Source: Apodemia mormo
Taxonomy: Eukaryota > Arthropoda > Insecta > Lepidoptera > Riodinidae
Length of the DNA stretch: 64,000 nucleotides
Direction: 5' to 3'
Assembly (NCBI GenBank): GCA_036924255.1
Contig: JAUPFN010000007.1
Span: 36,881,414 to 36,945,413, forward strand
The stretch's first letter is position 1, and each line of letters begins with the position of its first letter. Position numbers and translations under genes: made by a program. Shown here one piece after another: positions 53,633 to 63,217 of this stretch. The notes under the pieces are model-generated. The model saw only the letters and a program-made list of their open reading frames with translations. It did not search any database and had not been told where the DNA came from.

Positions 53633-54671
53633 TATTAGACACATGACTCAGTTAATCATAGTAAAACACAAATATCTATTAGACGTATGACTCAGTTAAT
53701 CATAGTAAAGCACAAATATCTATTAGACGTATGACTTAGTTAATCATAGTAAAGCACAAATATCTATTAGACGTATGAATTAGTTAATCATAGTAAAGCA
53801 CAAATATCTATTAGACACATGACTCAGTTATCATAGTAAAGCACAAATATCTATTAGACACTTGACTCAGTTAATCATAGTAAAGCACAAATATCTATTA
53901 GACATATGACTCAGTTAATCATAGTAAAGCACAAATATCTATTAGACGTATGACTCAGTTAATCATAATAAAGCGCAAATATCTATTAGACGTATGACTT
54001 AGTTAATCATAGTAAAGCACAAATATCTATTAGACGTATGAATTAGTTAATCATAGTAAATTACAAATATCTATTAGACACACGACTCAGTTATCATAGT
54101 AAAGCACAAATATCTATTAGACACATGACTCAGTTAATCATAGTAAAGCACAAATATCTATTAGACATATGACTCAGTTAATCATAGTAAAGCACAAATA
54201 TCTATTAGACACATGACTCAGTTAATCATAGTAAAGCACAAATATCTATTAGACATATGACTCAGTTAATCATAGTAAAGCACAAATATCTATTAGACAC
54301 ATGACTCAGTTAATCATAGTAAAGTACAAATATCTATTAGACATATGACTCAGTTAATCATAGTAAAGCACAAATATATATTAGACACATGACTCAGTTA
54401 ATCATAGTAAAGCACAAATATCTATTAGACACATGACTCAGTTAATCATAGTAAAGCACAAATATCTATTAGACATATGACTCAGTTAATCATAGTAAAG
54501 CTCAAATATCTATTAGACACATGACTCAATTAATCATAGTAAAGCACAAATATCTATTAGACACATGACTCAGTTAATCATAGTAAAGCACAAATATCTA
54601 TTAGATATATGACTTAGTTAATCATAGTAAAGCACAAATATATATAAGACGTATGACTCAGTTAATCACAG
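53633..54671. repeat. 44-bp minisatellite, 24 units, TGACTCA in most
   Basis: The unit runs tattagac-(acac/gtat/atat)-gactcagttaatcatagt-aaagcacaaatatc. About 20 of 24 units hold TGACTCA, the AP-1 site, and a few read TGACTTA or TGAATTA. Units 2-7 and 8-13 carry the same six variants in the same order, including a one-base deletion (gttatcatag) at 53828 and 54091. This gives a higher-order period of 263 bp. The right part alternates 'acacatg' and 'acatatg' units. Confidence 0.95.
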
Positions 54672-54794
54672 TCTTAAGTCTCTTACAAGTTTGACCATAG
54701 ACCTTAAACATAAACTATAAAGTTTATACGAGGGTATGTGTCAAACGTATGTTTTTTATTAATTTAATTTATTTATTTCTGATGCATATATTCC
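54672..54794. other. Short unassigned flank of the minisatellite
   Basis: 'agtttgaccatagac' resembles an inverted Hel-E 3' part, and 'tcttctggtcgaaatacgac' lies left of the array (about 53599). The minisatellite may have grown inside a Hel-E end. Confidence 0.35.
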
Positions 54795-55112
54795 CCAGTG
54801 TTTGTCCCGGGCTCAGTTGAAGGCTAGACCAACTGTCGTTCTATCAGGCTAGTCGTAAAAAACCGACCGAGGTAAACGTCTCACTACCATAGTGATTAAG
54901 GTGATACAGTTTCGCAAGGTCTCAACCGGGTATTTGGTATTACCGCCTTACCTATTCTTGCCGCAATAGCGTCAATGCTTGTCATTGTCGTGTTCTGTTT
55001 GGAGAGTGAGTTTACCGGTAAACTTATGCATGTGGCATTGCCATTCCGCCACACGGATAACCGCATACCATTAACATCTTTGGTGTCTATGGTCGACACT
55101 TTCTGCACTTCT
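54795..55112 (+). mobile_element. RepA retroposon, diverged, lacks poly(A)
   Basis: 'ccccagtgtttgtcccgggc' to 'taacatctttggtgtctatg', then truncated before the tail. Confidence 0.7.
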
Positions 55113-55322
55113 TTTCCTTGTAAACTATAATTGTGCGAAATTTCACACTAATTCCGCGCAATTTTAATAATAAGGCTACAAAGTTTCCGCTTCACGTAAT
55201 TAACATTTAAGTCAACATTCAAATAAAAATATTTTTTCAAATCGACAAACTAAATATGGTACAGAGTTCTGACATAAATATTAAAACGTACAATTGAATT
55301 CAGAACTTCCTTTTTTTTGAAA

Positions 55323-55537
55323 TCATTACATAGTATAAAACAAAGTCGCTTTCTCTGTCTGTCCCTATGTCCTTATGTCCCTATGTATGCTTAAATCTTT
55401 AAAACTACGCAACGGATTTTGATGCGTTTTTTTTTAATAGATAGATTGATTCTTGAGGAAGGTTTAAGTGTATAAACCTTTTCGATATTCCCACGGGAAC
55501 AAAGGCTGCGCGGGTGAAACCGCGGGCAGGTCGCTAG
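55323..55537 (+). mobile_element. Hel-F Helitron, full length
   Basis: TCATTACATAGTATAAAACA start, end 'gaaaccgcgggcaggtcgCTAG' at 55534-55537. Very similar to 46158-46363. Confidence 0.88.
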
Positions 55538-55676
55538 TTTATTAATAAATATAAACAATCTCAATTATTTTCTCAGTATTAATTAAAAAACATGGACCCC
55601 TACGCTTATTACTAAGACTAAGGCTGTTGTTAAGTTTCTTCATACAATTTTTTACCAAATCATGTTTTATAATTGA

Positions 55677-55999
55677 CTAGCTGTTGCCCGCCACTTCGTC
55701 CGCGCGGACTTGGTTTACCCTGCACTGCTCCTCCCCTGTAGGTGATAGCGCGATAATATGTAGCGTATGTGTTGACCCGACCTGTTAGTAATACTCATGC
55801 AAAATTTGAAGTAAATCCATGTAGCGCTTTTTGAGTTTACCTCGGACATACATACAGACAAACAGATAAACAGACAAAAATTCTAAAATCTATATTTTTG
55901 GCTTCGATATCGATTGTAGATCGCGCCCCAAGTATTCTTTAAAAAAAATATCAATGGACAGTTTTGACTTTTCTACGATTTTATTATATGTATATAGAT
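55677..55999 (-). mobile_element. Hel-C Helitron, full length
   Basis: Reverse CTAG, 'gcccgccacttcgtccgcgc', 'ctcatgcaaaatttgaagta', 'ttttctacgattttattata'. Confidence 0.88.
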
Positions 56000-56039
56000 T
56001 ATATATCGCACGCGGTGGTTTACAAATTCGTTAAATATT

Positions 56040-56492
56040 GATACGTAAGTGTAGCGAAAACTAAGTACGCTTTTAACGAAAATGACTGAAAGTTTTGAAA
56101 TTTTAAAATTGAAAAGGCACTATTGAATTTTAATGCAGAAGAAGTACAGACAGCTAATTATTTTTGAATAATATGCATTAGAAATAAACAAGGATAGTAA
56201 CCGATCTTCGCTCGGATTATTTTTTCATGATTATCATAGAGATAGACACTTGTCTAGGTCATTTTAATAGTAAAAGACTATCTTAAACGAAATTTTGACA
56301 AAATCGTTAGTTTTTTCGGAGAAACCAATTACGTACAAATATACATGTATCGCTCATTTAAAGTAAGATATTAAATTAATAAAAACAACTATTACATACA
56401 CTGCAATATGTTTGACACAGCGATTGACACATACACACACTATTTTATTTATAGTTATACTTTGTTGTCAAACTTACAAGATCTTATATTAT
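56040..56492 (+). mobile_element. Hel-E Helitron fragment with Hel-J inserted
   Basis: 'gatacgtaagtgtagcgaaa', 'taatatgcattagaaataaa' [Hel-J] 'attaaattaataaaaacaac', 'gttgtcaaacttacaagat'. The 3' end is replaced by Hel-K. Confidence 0.6.
56188..56378 (-). mobile_element. Hel-J Helitron inside Hel-E
   Basis: 'ggatagtaaccgatcttcgc', 'aaaagactatcttaaacgaa' and 'agaaaccaattacgtacaaa' match 29782-29970. The CTAG is not intact. Confidence 0.55.
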
Positions 56493-56741
56493 TCTATAAT
56501 CCATACTAATATTATAAATGCGAAAGTCTGTCTGTCTGACTGTTACGCTTTTACGACTAAACCGCTGGACCGATTTTCATGAAATTTGGCATGGATATAG
56601 TTGAAGATCCGGGGTCAAATATAGGCTAATTTAAAAAAAAAACAGTCCCTGAAGGGCTGAAATACGGGATGAAATCTTTATTAAAAGCTATTTGGATGAC
56701 TTATTAATATACTCGCGGGCAAAGCTGCGCGGGTCAGCTAG
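56493..56741 (+). mobile_element. Hel-K Helitron, full length
   Basis: TCTATAATCCATACTAATAT start, 'aaaccgctggaccgattttc', 'aaagctgcgcgggtcagCTAG' end at 56738-56741. Confidence 0.88.
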
Positions 56742-56828
56742 TTTATCAATATTTTTAATTTTTATAAAAATTATATGATGGAATTTAGATCACAAGGAGA
56801 GGAGATTTACCAAAATTCTATCACTCAC

Positions 56829-56895
56829 CTTCGTCTCCGGCTATAGCTCTTTTTCCGACCCTGGGCAGGTGGGTCACTTGCATAGGCCCTGCCAT
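56829..56895 (-). CDS. Candidate first coding exon of an unknown host gene
   Basis: On the minus strand an ATG at 56893-56895 (context gtgATGG) opens 22 codons, MAGPMQVTHLPRVGKRAIAG then DE, and one extra base. It is followed at once by a splice donor, GAAG|GTGAGTGA (56828-56821), a near-perfect GT donor. The frame upstream is open to a TGA at 56950-56952. The segment is much less AT-rich than the surrounding repeats and belongs to no repeat family here. I do not recognise the protein. A second ATG (about 56920, aagATGGGGG) opens another frame that stops at the donor. It could be the true start or an upstream ORF. Later exons would lie below 56821 and none was found in the window. The call is inference from start, donor and composition, without homology. 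Confidence 0.45.
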
Positions 56896-57125
56896 CACAT
56901 TCCGCACTATGTCCCGCCCCCATCTTACCCCATGCCACAACACACACCGTCACTAACACTAGTCCACGACACCTCTACACTAGCCCAAACACAATAGTCT
57001 AGGATGTCAGCACTACGTTGTGCCCGGGCGGCTTTCGACGCGAATGTGAATCGTAGCGGCGCAAGCGCATCGCGATCGCCCGCCTTACATTGTTTTAATT
57101 ACTCGAGTTTTGAACGGTGACGGAT
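56896..57125 (-). promoter_or_regulatory. Candidate CpG-richer promoter and 5' UTR
   Basis: Upstream of the candidate ATG the sequence is GC-rich for this window, with clustered CpGs (57030-57085: ggcggctttcgacgcgaatg, gcgcatcgcgatcgcccgcc). No TATA box stands out on the minus strand. Together with the exon it forms the only non-repeat GC-rich block of this length. Confidence 0.4.
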
Positions 57126-57377
57126 TCCTTTTGAACCTATTGTGCGAATTAAAATTTTATCTTATGACCTACATAGACTAACGTTAGGTAATTGAGTACA
57201 ATAATGTACTAAAAATAACTAGTTTTTATTGTAATGCTATAGCATATGTGGCGACATAAATAGGCTTGTTTTCACTAAGAATAAATCGAATATAATATAT
57301 TGTAGTTCCTAATGGTAAATTTTGATACGGAAATACCAAAAACAAAAATATTTATTTTAAACGATAAGGATCAATAA
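57126..57377. other. Unassigned AT-rich DNA
   Basis: I see no gene or repeat end. Confidence 0.5.
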
Positions 57378-57666
57378 TCTATACATATAATAAAATCGTA
57401 GGAAAGTCATTGAATATTTTTTTAAAAGAATACTTGAGGCGTGATCTACAATCGATATCGAAGCCAAGAATATAGTTTTTAGATGTTTGTCTGTATGTCT
57501 GTTTGTCTGTAGGTATGTCCGGGGTAAACTCAAAAAGTACTGAATGGATTTACTTCAATTTTGCATGAATATTACTAATAGGTCGAGTCAACATATAGGC
57601 TACACATATTATCCCGCTATCACCTACGGGGGAGGAGATGTGCGGACTAAACAAAGTCCGCGCGGA
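57378..57666 (+). mobile_element. Hel-C Helitron lacking its 3' end
   Basis: TCTATACATATAATAAAATC start through 'acaaagtccgcgcgg', then it breaks off in the middle of the terminal hairpin. No CTAG follows. A 142-codon open frame (57544-57972) crosses this break and is not a recognisable protein. Confidence 0.8.
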
Positions 57667-58183
57667 ATAATTTTGGCAAAAACAGACATTAAGTCAAATG
57701 ACAGTAAACGCAAATCTGGAAGTGTTACGTCACGCCGTGGTAAAACGTCACATTGTTTTTGTCATTTTCATGGAAACCACAGAGTATATTATGTATCTAA
57801 TGTATGTAAACACCACAGCGTGATGTCATTTAGAACCATGACAGCCCAGAGCGTTTCCGCGGCTTTAAATATAAATTATTTTTTTATCATAAACGTACGT
57901 TATTTAACAAAAATAGTTTGTTTGGTTAATATACCTAAAAAGGTAAATTATAAAACTGTTTTTCAAATTTAGTCATGTCAAACAATTTTGGAGTAACAAT
58001 ATGCTATGACACATAATTTTGGGGTAACAGTGGATTATCATTTTGTAGCTACAATGCAAACATTACAAGAAATTACCGGAATCTATATTTAATTGTCAGC
58101 CGGAGAGCGGATAACAAAAATGTTTTTTTCCAAAATTACCTTTTTAATAGAAAATCAATTATATGGGTAAACTGAAAAAGAAA
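57667..58183. other. Unassigned DNA with an inverted CRE-like pair
   Basis: 'gttacgtcacgccgtggta' (57725) and 'ccacagcgtgatgtcat' (about 57814) are inverse of each other, about 90 bp apart. 'aattttggagtaacaatatg' and 'aattttggggtaacagtgga' repeat directly near 57983 and 58016. Confidence 0.45.
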
Positions 58184-58474
58184 AAAACCGGCCAAATGCG
58201 AGTTGGACTCGCGCATGAAGAATTCCGTACCATCATAGCAAAAAAATACGAAAAAACACGTTTATTGTACCCCCTTAATAATTTAATTTTTTTTATTTTA
58301 AGTATTTGTTGTTATAGCGGCAACGGAAATACAAAATTTGTGAAAATTTCAGCTTTCTAGCTACCACGGCTTATGAGATACAGCCTGGTGAGCGAGAGAC
58401 AGGCGGACAGACAGACAGCGGAGGCTTAGTAATAGGGTTCCGTTTGACCTTTTAGGTACAGAACCCTAAAAGAC
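58184..58474 (-). mobile_element. RepD
   Basis: 'aaaaccggccaaatgcgagt' to 'taggtacagaaccctaaaag', with all RepD landmarks in reverse (agtatttgttgttatagcgg; gatacagcctggtgagcg). Confidence 0.8.
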
Positions 58475-58531
58475 GTTAAATGAATGCAAAGTTTTTTCAA
58501 GCTGTTGCAGCAACAAGAGTTTTTCATTTAA

Positions 58532-58690
58532 TTTTTTTTATATCATAAGATAGCAAACAAGCAGATGAGTCTCCTGATGGAAGGAGCCAACCATCGCCTA
58601 TAGACACCAAAGGTGTTAATGGTGCGCTGCTATTTTGTGGCGAGGTCTAATGCCACATACATAAGTTTACCGGCTACCTTACTCAGCTAA
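58532..58690 (-). mobile_element. RepA 3' half
   Basis: 'tatatcataagatagcaaac' to 'aagtttaccggctaccttac', then ends abruptly. Confidence 0.75.
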
Positions 58691-58737
58691 TCATAACATT
58701 CCTGGCACACATTGATCACATAAAATTAGCAATTTTG

Positions 58738-58810
58738 ATGTCTATTATGGTCATTTGACAATGGTTATTATTTCAAGATCTGCTTATTGGCTATCATATG
58801 ATATAAAAAT
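58738..58810 (+). mobile_element. RepA-like 3' tail, opposite orientation
   Basis: 'tgtctattatggtcatttga' and 'gatctgcttattggctatca' plus 'tatgatataaaaat' form a diverged RepA tail facing away from the piece at 58532. Confidence 0.5.
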
Positions 58811-58867
58811 ACGGACGTAACGCATTTGGTTTTAAAATTCGGAAATATGAAATGTGTAAAAATAGTA

Positions 58868-59012
58868 TTTCTATGTATTAGTATCGTACTAACACCCATA
58901 ACACAAAGAAAGAAAGAAAGAAAGAAAGAAAGAAAAAGAAAGAAAACAAGCAAATAACTTGCTTACTTTTGGGTTAGATCTGTAAGTGTAATTTATCCCG
59001 TGAATATTTATA
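58868..59012 (+). mobile_element. SINE-2 3' part with an (AAAG)n expansion
   Basis: 'tattagtatcgtactaacac', then (AAAG)n at about 58903-58950 inserted in the 'acacaagcaaataa' word, then 'acttgcttacttttgggtta'. Confidence 0.7.
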
Positions 59013-59039
59013 TTTATTTGTTATTAAAAAAAGCTGAGA

Positions 59040-59115
59040 ATTTTAAAAATTTGTTGTAAAAACATATTTTACAATTTACATACTTGCAACCGTGCAAGGT
59101 CGGGCGGGTCGCTAG
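59040..59115 (+). mobile_element. Helitron 3' end, unclassified
   Basis: 'gcaaccgtgcaaggtcgggc' and 'gggtcgCTAG' at 59112-59115. Confidence 0.55.
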
Positions 59116-59388
59116 TTCAATATAAATTATAAAGGAATTATGCAATGCTCATGCAGTGTAATGACTGATGTCATAAATGTAATAATGCAATAATATAATA
59201 TTAATGCAATAATACAGTATGTAATAATGCAATGTAACAGGATAATGATGTAACGTAATGTCATAAAATGTAAAAATATGTTGTTATATAAAATACGTTA
59301 CTAAAAATCTAGAAGTGTAAGATAAATGTTACAATTTAATAAAATAGTAATTTGAAAATTTAAACCGTTTTAATATATCAACTACACA
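59116..59388. repeat. Cryptically simple sequence rich in 'taatgcaa'
   Basis: Words taatgcaa, gtaataatgcaa and tgatgt(c/a) recur irregularly at 59140-59270 without a fixed period. Confidence 0.5.
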
Positions 59389-59389
59389 G

Positions 59390-59642
59390 TCGCCTCTGTG
59401 GTCTAGTGGTTCAGCGTTGGTGACCACTTGAGGTCCCGGGTTCGATTCCTGGGTCGGGCACTTAAAAAAAATGTTTTTTCAGTTTTATGATAGTTTTTAG
59501 AAGTTGACCGGAATTGGAAAATGACCGGTTGGCGATAGGCTTGTCACCTATCACATTTGTGGGACCAAGTATCTTCGGCTAATCGTGGGTGCACTTGTTG
59601 TACCTCTGCCTACCCCTTCGGGGATACGGGTGTGGAAATACT
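59390..59642 (+). mobile_element. SINE-1, full length
   Basis: A box tggtctagtggt (59398-59409), B box ggttcgattcc (59439-59449), body 'ggcgataggcttgtcaccta', end 'ccttcggggatacgggtgtg'. Pol III promoter spacing is intact. Confidence 0.92.
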
Positions 59643-59649
59643 TTAACTA

Positions 59650-59945
59650 TACCCAGACTTCAAAATCTACTAAACCAATTTTGACGAATCTTGGACTGTT
59701 CCTTAAGTTGGGATATACCGACTTTAGTAAACAAGCATCGTCCCAATATGACTTTTTAGTTTATTTTAAATCAAAAAGAATTATCTCGATATGGCTTTTA
59801 GTTTCCCAGATATTTGTGAACAAACATACATATACTTACGAAATTTAGTACACGTAATTGGACGCCTAAGTAAATCATCATACTCCAATATTATCCAATT
59901 TCAATAATATTACATACATGTCAAACTGATAACATCCGTTTTTTT
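59650..59945 (+). repeat. Dispersed repeat, uninterrupted copy
   Basis: 'acttcaaaatctactaaacc', 'tgggatataccgactttagt', 'tatctcgatatggcttttag', 'gcctaagtaaatcatcatac'. It serves as the reference for the copy split at 37906/40758. Confidence 0.6.
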
Positions 59946-60002
59946 TTGTCAGTGGAAAATAGTAATATCAAACTATCGCACTAACGAATGCAATCCATAC
60001 TA

Positions 60003-60241
60003 TCCATACTAATATTATAAATGCGAAAATCTGTCTGTCTGTTACGCTTTCACGGCTAAACCGCAGGTCCGATTTTCATGAAATTTGGCATGGATATAGT
60101 TTAAGATCCGGGATCAAACATAGTCTAATTTTTTTCAAAAATCAGTCCCTGCAGGGCTGAAATAGGGGATGAAATTTCTATTAAAAGCTATTTAAATGAC
60201 TTATTAATATACTCGCGGGCGAAGCTGCGCGGGTCAGCTAG
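60003..60241 (+). mobile_element. Hel-K Helitron, full length
   Basis: 'tccatactaatattataaat', 'ctgaaataggggatgaaatt', end 'aagctgcgcgggtcagCTAG' at 60238-60241. Confidence 0.88.
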
Positions 60242-60326
60242 TAAAAATAATTACCAAGTAAAAGAAAAAGCATATGTATATACAAAATTGTGTATACGTG
60301 TGTGCATGTGTATGTATGTGTGTGTT

Positions 60327-60470
60327 TTTTATATATTATGTTAAGATAGCATACAAGTAGATGGGTCTGGTGATGGAAAGAGTCAACCATCGCCTATAAA
60401 CACGAAAGATGTTAATGGTTTTACGAAAGATGTTACGATGTTGTGGCGAGCAACGCAAACTTCGCGTTGA
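60327..60470 (-). mobile_element. RepA 3' part, rearranged
   Basis: 'tatgttaagatagcatacaa' and 'aagagtcaaccatcgcctat', then 'cgaaagatgtta' occurs twice and the copy stops. Confidence 0.55.
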
Positions 60471-60474
60471 TGCG

Positions 60475-60741
60475 TGCAAGTAACAAATAATATAATTAAT
60501 CAAAATCTACTGTTACGTTTGAAATTAACGCTGCCGCCTGTCACTTGAAACGCACTTAGGCTAATTGATGTACGATCCGGCTTGGAAATCGCTTCGCTCT
60601 CGTTTCTAGTAATTACACGAGCTACTGCTTTCCCGATGGAAATCGTCGCAGCGGAAGGATACTCACGGCCTATGTTACGTATTGAATTTACTTGAAGAAA
60701 TTATTCATCTATACTTTGGTATTAGGTATTGTAAATGCGGA
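60475..60741. other. Unassigned DNA, less AT-rich
   Basis: The block 60525-60670 contains CpG-bearing words (cgcttcgctctcgtttctag; atcgtcgcagcggaaggata) and matches no repeat here. A minus-strand donor-like 'ccgtgagtat' is seen near 60667. No convincing frame. Confidence 0.35.
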
Positions 60742-60872
60742 AGGCGGGATGGCATTAGATCTCACCACAAGATAGCAACGTACCATTAACACCTTTGGTT
60801 TCTATAGGCGAAGATTGACACTTTCCATCATGAGACCCATCTGCTTGTTTGCTATCTTATAATATAAAAAAG
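60742..60872 (+). mobile_element. RepA 3' part
   Basis: 'gggatggcattagatctcac' to 'gctatcttataatataaaaa'. Confidence 0.7.
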
Positions 60873-60985
60873 TCGTCTGCCTGTTAAACTTTCACGGCGA
60901 AATCGCCGAAGTTAGGGTCAAATATAGAATTTTTTGAAAAATCAATCCCTGAGGGGATGAAATAGGGGATGAGTTTGTAAAAATT
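60873..60985 (+). mobile_element. Hel-K fragment
   Basis: 'gtcgtctgcctgttaaactt', 'aagttagggtcaaatataga', 'atcaatccctgaggggatga'. Both ends missing. Confidence 0.55.
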
Positions 60986-60997
60986 CTGGGCTATACT

Positions 60998-61790
60998 TTG
61001 AGTATGGACCATCCACCGTTTTGCCGGGCAGTTTGTAAGAGCGTACGATTGGCTATTCGAGTCACTTCCATCGTGACTACTAGGTGGTTGAGTTCTACAG
61101 TGTGTCGCCCGGGGCACTGCCTTATCTGTTCCTGCCGCAATAGCGACAATTCTTGTCACTGTCAGATTCCGGTTTGGGGAATAAGGTAGCCGGTAAATTT
61201 ATGCATGTGGCATTAAGGCGAGGTATTTAGACGCGCGTCAATTCTATAGAAAATGTGCGGCGCCGTACGTTCTGAAACCGCTGGGAAACGTGGTAATTTT
61301 CAGATAAATAAATATATGACTTCAGCTGAAAACCAAAATGTAGTACATTCTTTTTTGTATTTACAACTAAATATCACCATATAAAAATCATGTGGAAGAT
61401 TAGAAATGTTATTAACAAATTATTTGTTTTAGAGATTTTTTTAGCCTGTTTTCAGAATTTCATATCACCGAGTAAAGTACATTCTATCATGTAATAAGTT
61501 AGTACATTCCTTAGATAACATCTTCAGGTGTATCGTGTAATGTTTCTAAAATTTTTATTTAACAATCAATACAAAAAAAATGTGATTTAGCAAACCAGTT
61601 TTTTCCAGTTTGTCCCGATGCCTCGCCTTAACACCCCGCCACAGATAACAACGCATCATTAACTTCTTTGTATCTATTATAATAATCTATATAAAAAAAT
61701 CTATATAAAAAAATATAATAATCTTTGGTGTCTATAGACGATGGTTGTCTTTTCGCATCAAGAGAGTCATCTGTTTGTTATGATGTAAAA
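60998..61790 (+). mobile_element. RepA retroposon split by a TTAA MITE
   Basis: RepA from 'atggaccatccaccgttttg' to 'gcatgtggcattaa' (61216), resuming at 61628 with 'ttaacaccccgccacagata' and ending 'tttgttatgatgtaaaaaat'. A second small AT insert (tctatataaaaaaa repeated) sits at about 61678-61720. Confidence 0.8.
61217..61627. mobile_element. TTAA-flanked MITE (piggyBac-like)
   Basis: 411 bp bounded by GGCGAGGTAT at the left and the inverse of GGCGAGGCAT at the right, with TTAA on each side (61213-61216 and 61628-61631). TTAA duplication is the mark of piggyBac-type insertion. No transposase frame. The host RepA is cleanly reconstituted when it is removed. Confidence 0.8.
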
Positions 61791-61794
61791 AATG

Positions 61795-61834
61795 TTAATC
61801 TACTCGCGAGCAAACGTACACGGAGCAGCTAGCA
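61795..61834 (+). mobile_element. Hel-K Helitron 3' end
   Basis: 'taatctactcgcgagcaaac', 'acacggagcagCTAG'. Confidence 0.5.
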
Positions 61835-62107
61835 GATTTATATGTATAAGTTTTATTAGGTGCTTATTCTCTCCCCGATGGTTTCTCTTTGTATTACTCC
61901 TGGATAATGTAGTTTTCTGAAGGTGAAAGAATTTTTAAAATTGGTTGCTTTATTTTTAAGTCAAATCGTAACAAACAAAATAAACAAAAAAACCAAATTT
62001 TTTCTTTTCATAAATATAGGTGTGATGATATGTTATAAAAAATATATGTTTTTCTAGATTTAATATTATTAACTCTCTATAAAATGTATATAAATGGTCT
62101 CTATATA
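61835..62107. other. Unassigned AT-rich DNA
   Basis: 'tgtagttttctgaaggtgaa' and 'aatttttaaaattggttgc' resemble the Hel-O host at 3480-3525. Confidence 0.4.
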
Positions 62108-62366
62108 AAAAGTATCTTCACGCCCATATCCCCGAAGGGGTAGGCAGAGGTACAACAAGTGCACCCACGATTAGCCGAAGATACTTGGTCCCACAAATGT
62201 GATAGGTGGCAAGCCTATCGCCAACCGGGCACTTTCCAATCCCGGGCAACTTTGTGTTTCTCAGAAAACTGAAAAAACACTTTTTTTTATGTGCCCGACC
62301 CAGGAATCGAACCCGGGACCTCATGTGGTCGACGCCAACGCTGGACCACTAGACCACAGAGGCGAT
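62108..62366 (-). mobile_element. SINE-1, full length, recent-looking
   Basis: Reverse copy with clean B box (ggaatcgaacccg) and A box (ccactagaccac). 'ctatataaa' occurs on both sides (about 62091 and 62393). Nearly the same sequence as 42545-42795. Confidence 0.92.
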
Positions 62367-62545
62367 CAAAAAATCTCAAAAAAAAAATCATCTATATAAA
62401 TGGCTTATATTTGGTGGAGAGCCTCAAAAGTATGTGAGATTACCCCCCTTGTTAATCTGACGCGCTCAAGTAACTCTCGAATTCCCCTCTTGGGCTCCCC
62501 TACTATAATAATACCTGTCGCTAACATCATGACTACTAACTATAC
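62367..62545. other. Unassigned DNA
   Basis: A moderately GC-rich patch (62440-62500) continues an open frame that runs into RepA. No motif seen. Confidence 0.4.
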
Positions 62546-62797
62546 TAGAGTTCTACAACGTCTCGGCCGGATCTCGTACCACCGCTTTACCTTTTCATGC
62601 TGCAGTAGCATCAGTGTTTATCTCTGTTGTGTTCCGGTTTAGAGGGTAAGGTAGCCGGGAAACTTGCATGTGCTATTAGCACCTCGCTATTCGGATAGCA
62701 ACACACAATTAACGCCTTTGGTTTCGATAGGCGATGGTTGTCTCTTTCCATCAGGAGAGTCATCTGCTTGTTTGCTATTTACATATATATTAAAAAA
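62546..62797 (+). mobile_element. RepA retroposon, 5'-truncated, diverged
   Basis: 'agagttctacaacgtctcgg' to 'gcttgtttgctatttacata', A tail. Confidence 0.75.
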
Positions 62798-63217
62798 AAC
62801 ATTAAAAGAAAATAATGGCAATTTAAGAGGCAGATGGAACGAATATACAAATTAAAACTGTCGCATTTATAATATTCATGTTCATTATTGTTGGGGAATA
62901 ATTTTAATTCGTCGTATTTACATTATGGTCATTTTATGTTAAATTTTGGAACATTTACATAAATTTCACTAAATATTCCATGTTTACTCATTCGTTACTT
63001 TTGTGCTCTTAAGATGTTTATTTAGGAAAAATGCGACTAGCATTGGCCCTTTGTTGCCAATGGCTACATTTTGTTTCGACTTCTTTCTCGTGACCAAAAA
63101 AATATTATTTTATCAGTTAGTGTTTATGGAGGAGTGCAGAAACATAATATTTTTAAATTATATACATTACTACATAAAATTAATAAAAATTAACATTACA
63201 CCATACACATATACATC
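62798..63217. other. Unassigned DNA with a Hel-E scrap
   Basis: 'atggaggagtgcagaaacat' and 'aaaattaataaaaattaaca' (63125-63200) are Hel-E body words. The Hel-E ends are missing. Confidence 0.45.

Noticed and set aside
53633..54671. CRISPR array
   Set aside because: The units are contiguous 44-bp tandem copies with no unique spacers, in eukaryotic DNA.
57544..57972. 142-codon open frame on the + strand
   Set aside because: It starts inside Hel-C, crosses the broken Helitron end and continues in unassigned DNA. No motif, no splice context, and frames of this length occur by chance at this scale.
59390..59460. Functional tRNA gene at the SINE-1 head
   Set aside because: Same reasoning: the tRNA-like head is fused to a conserved non-tRNA body and occurs in several copies.
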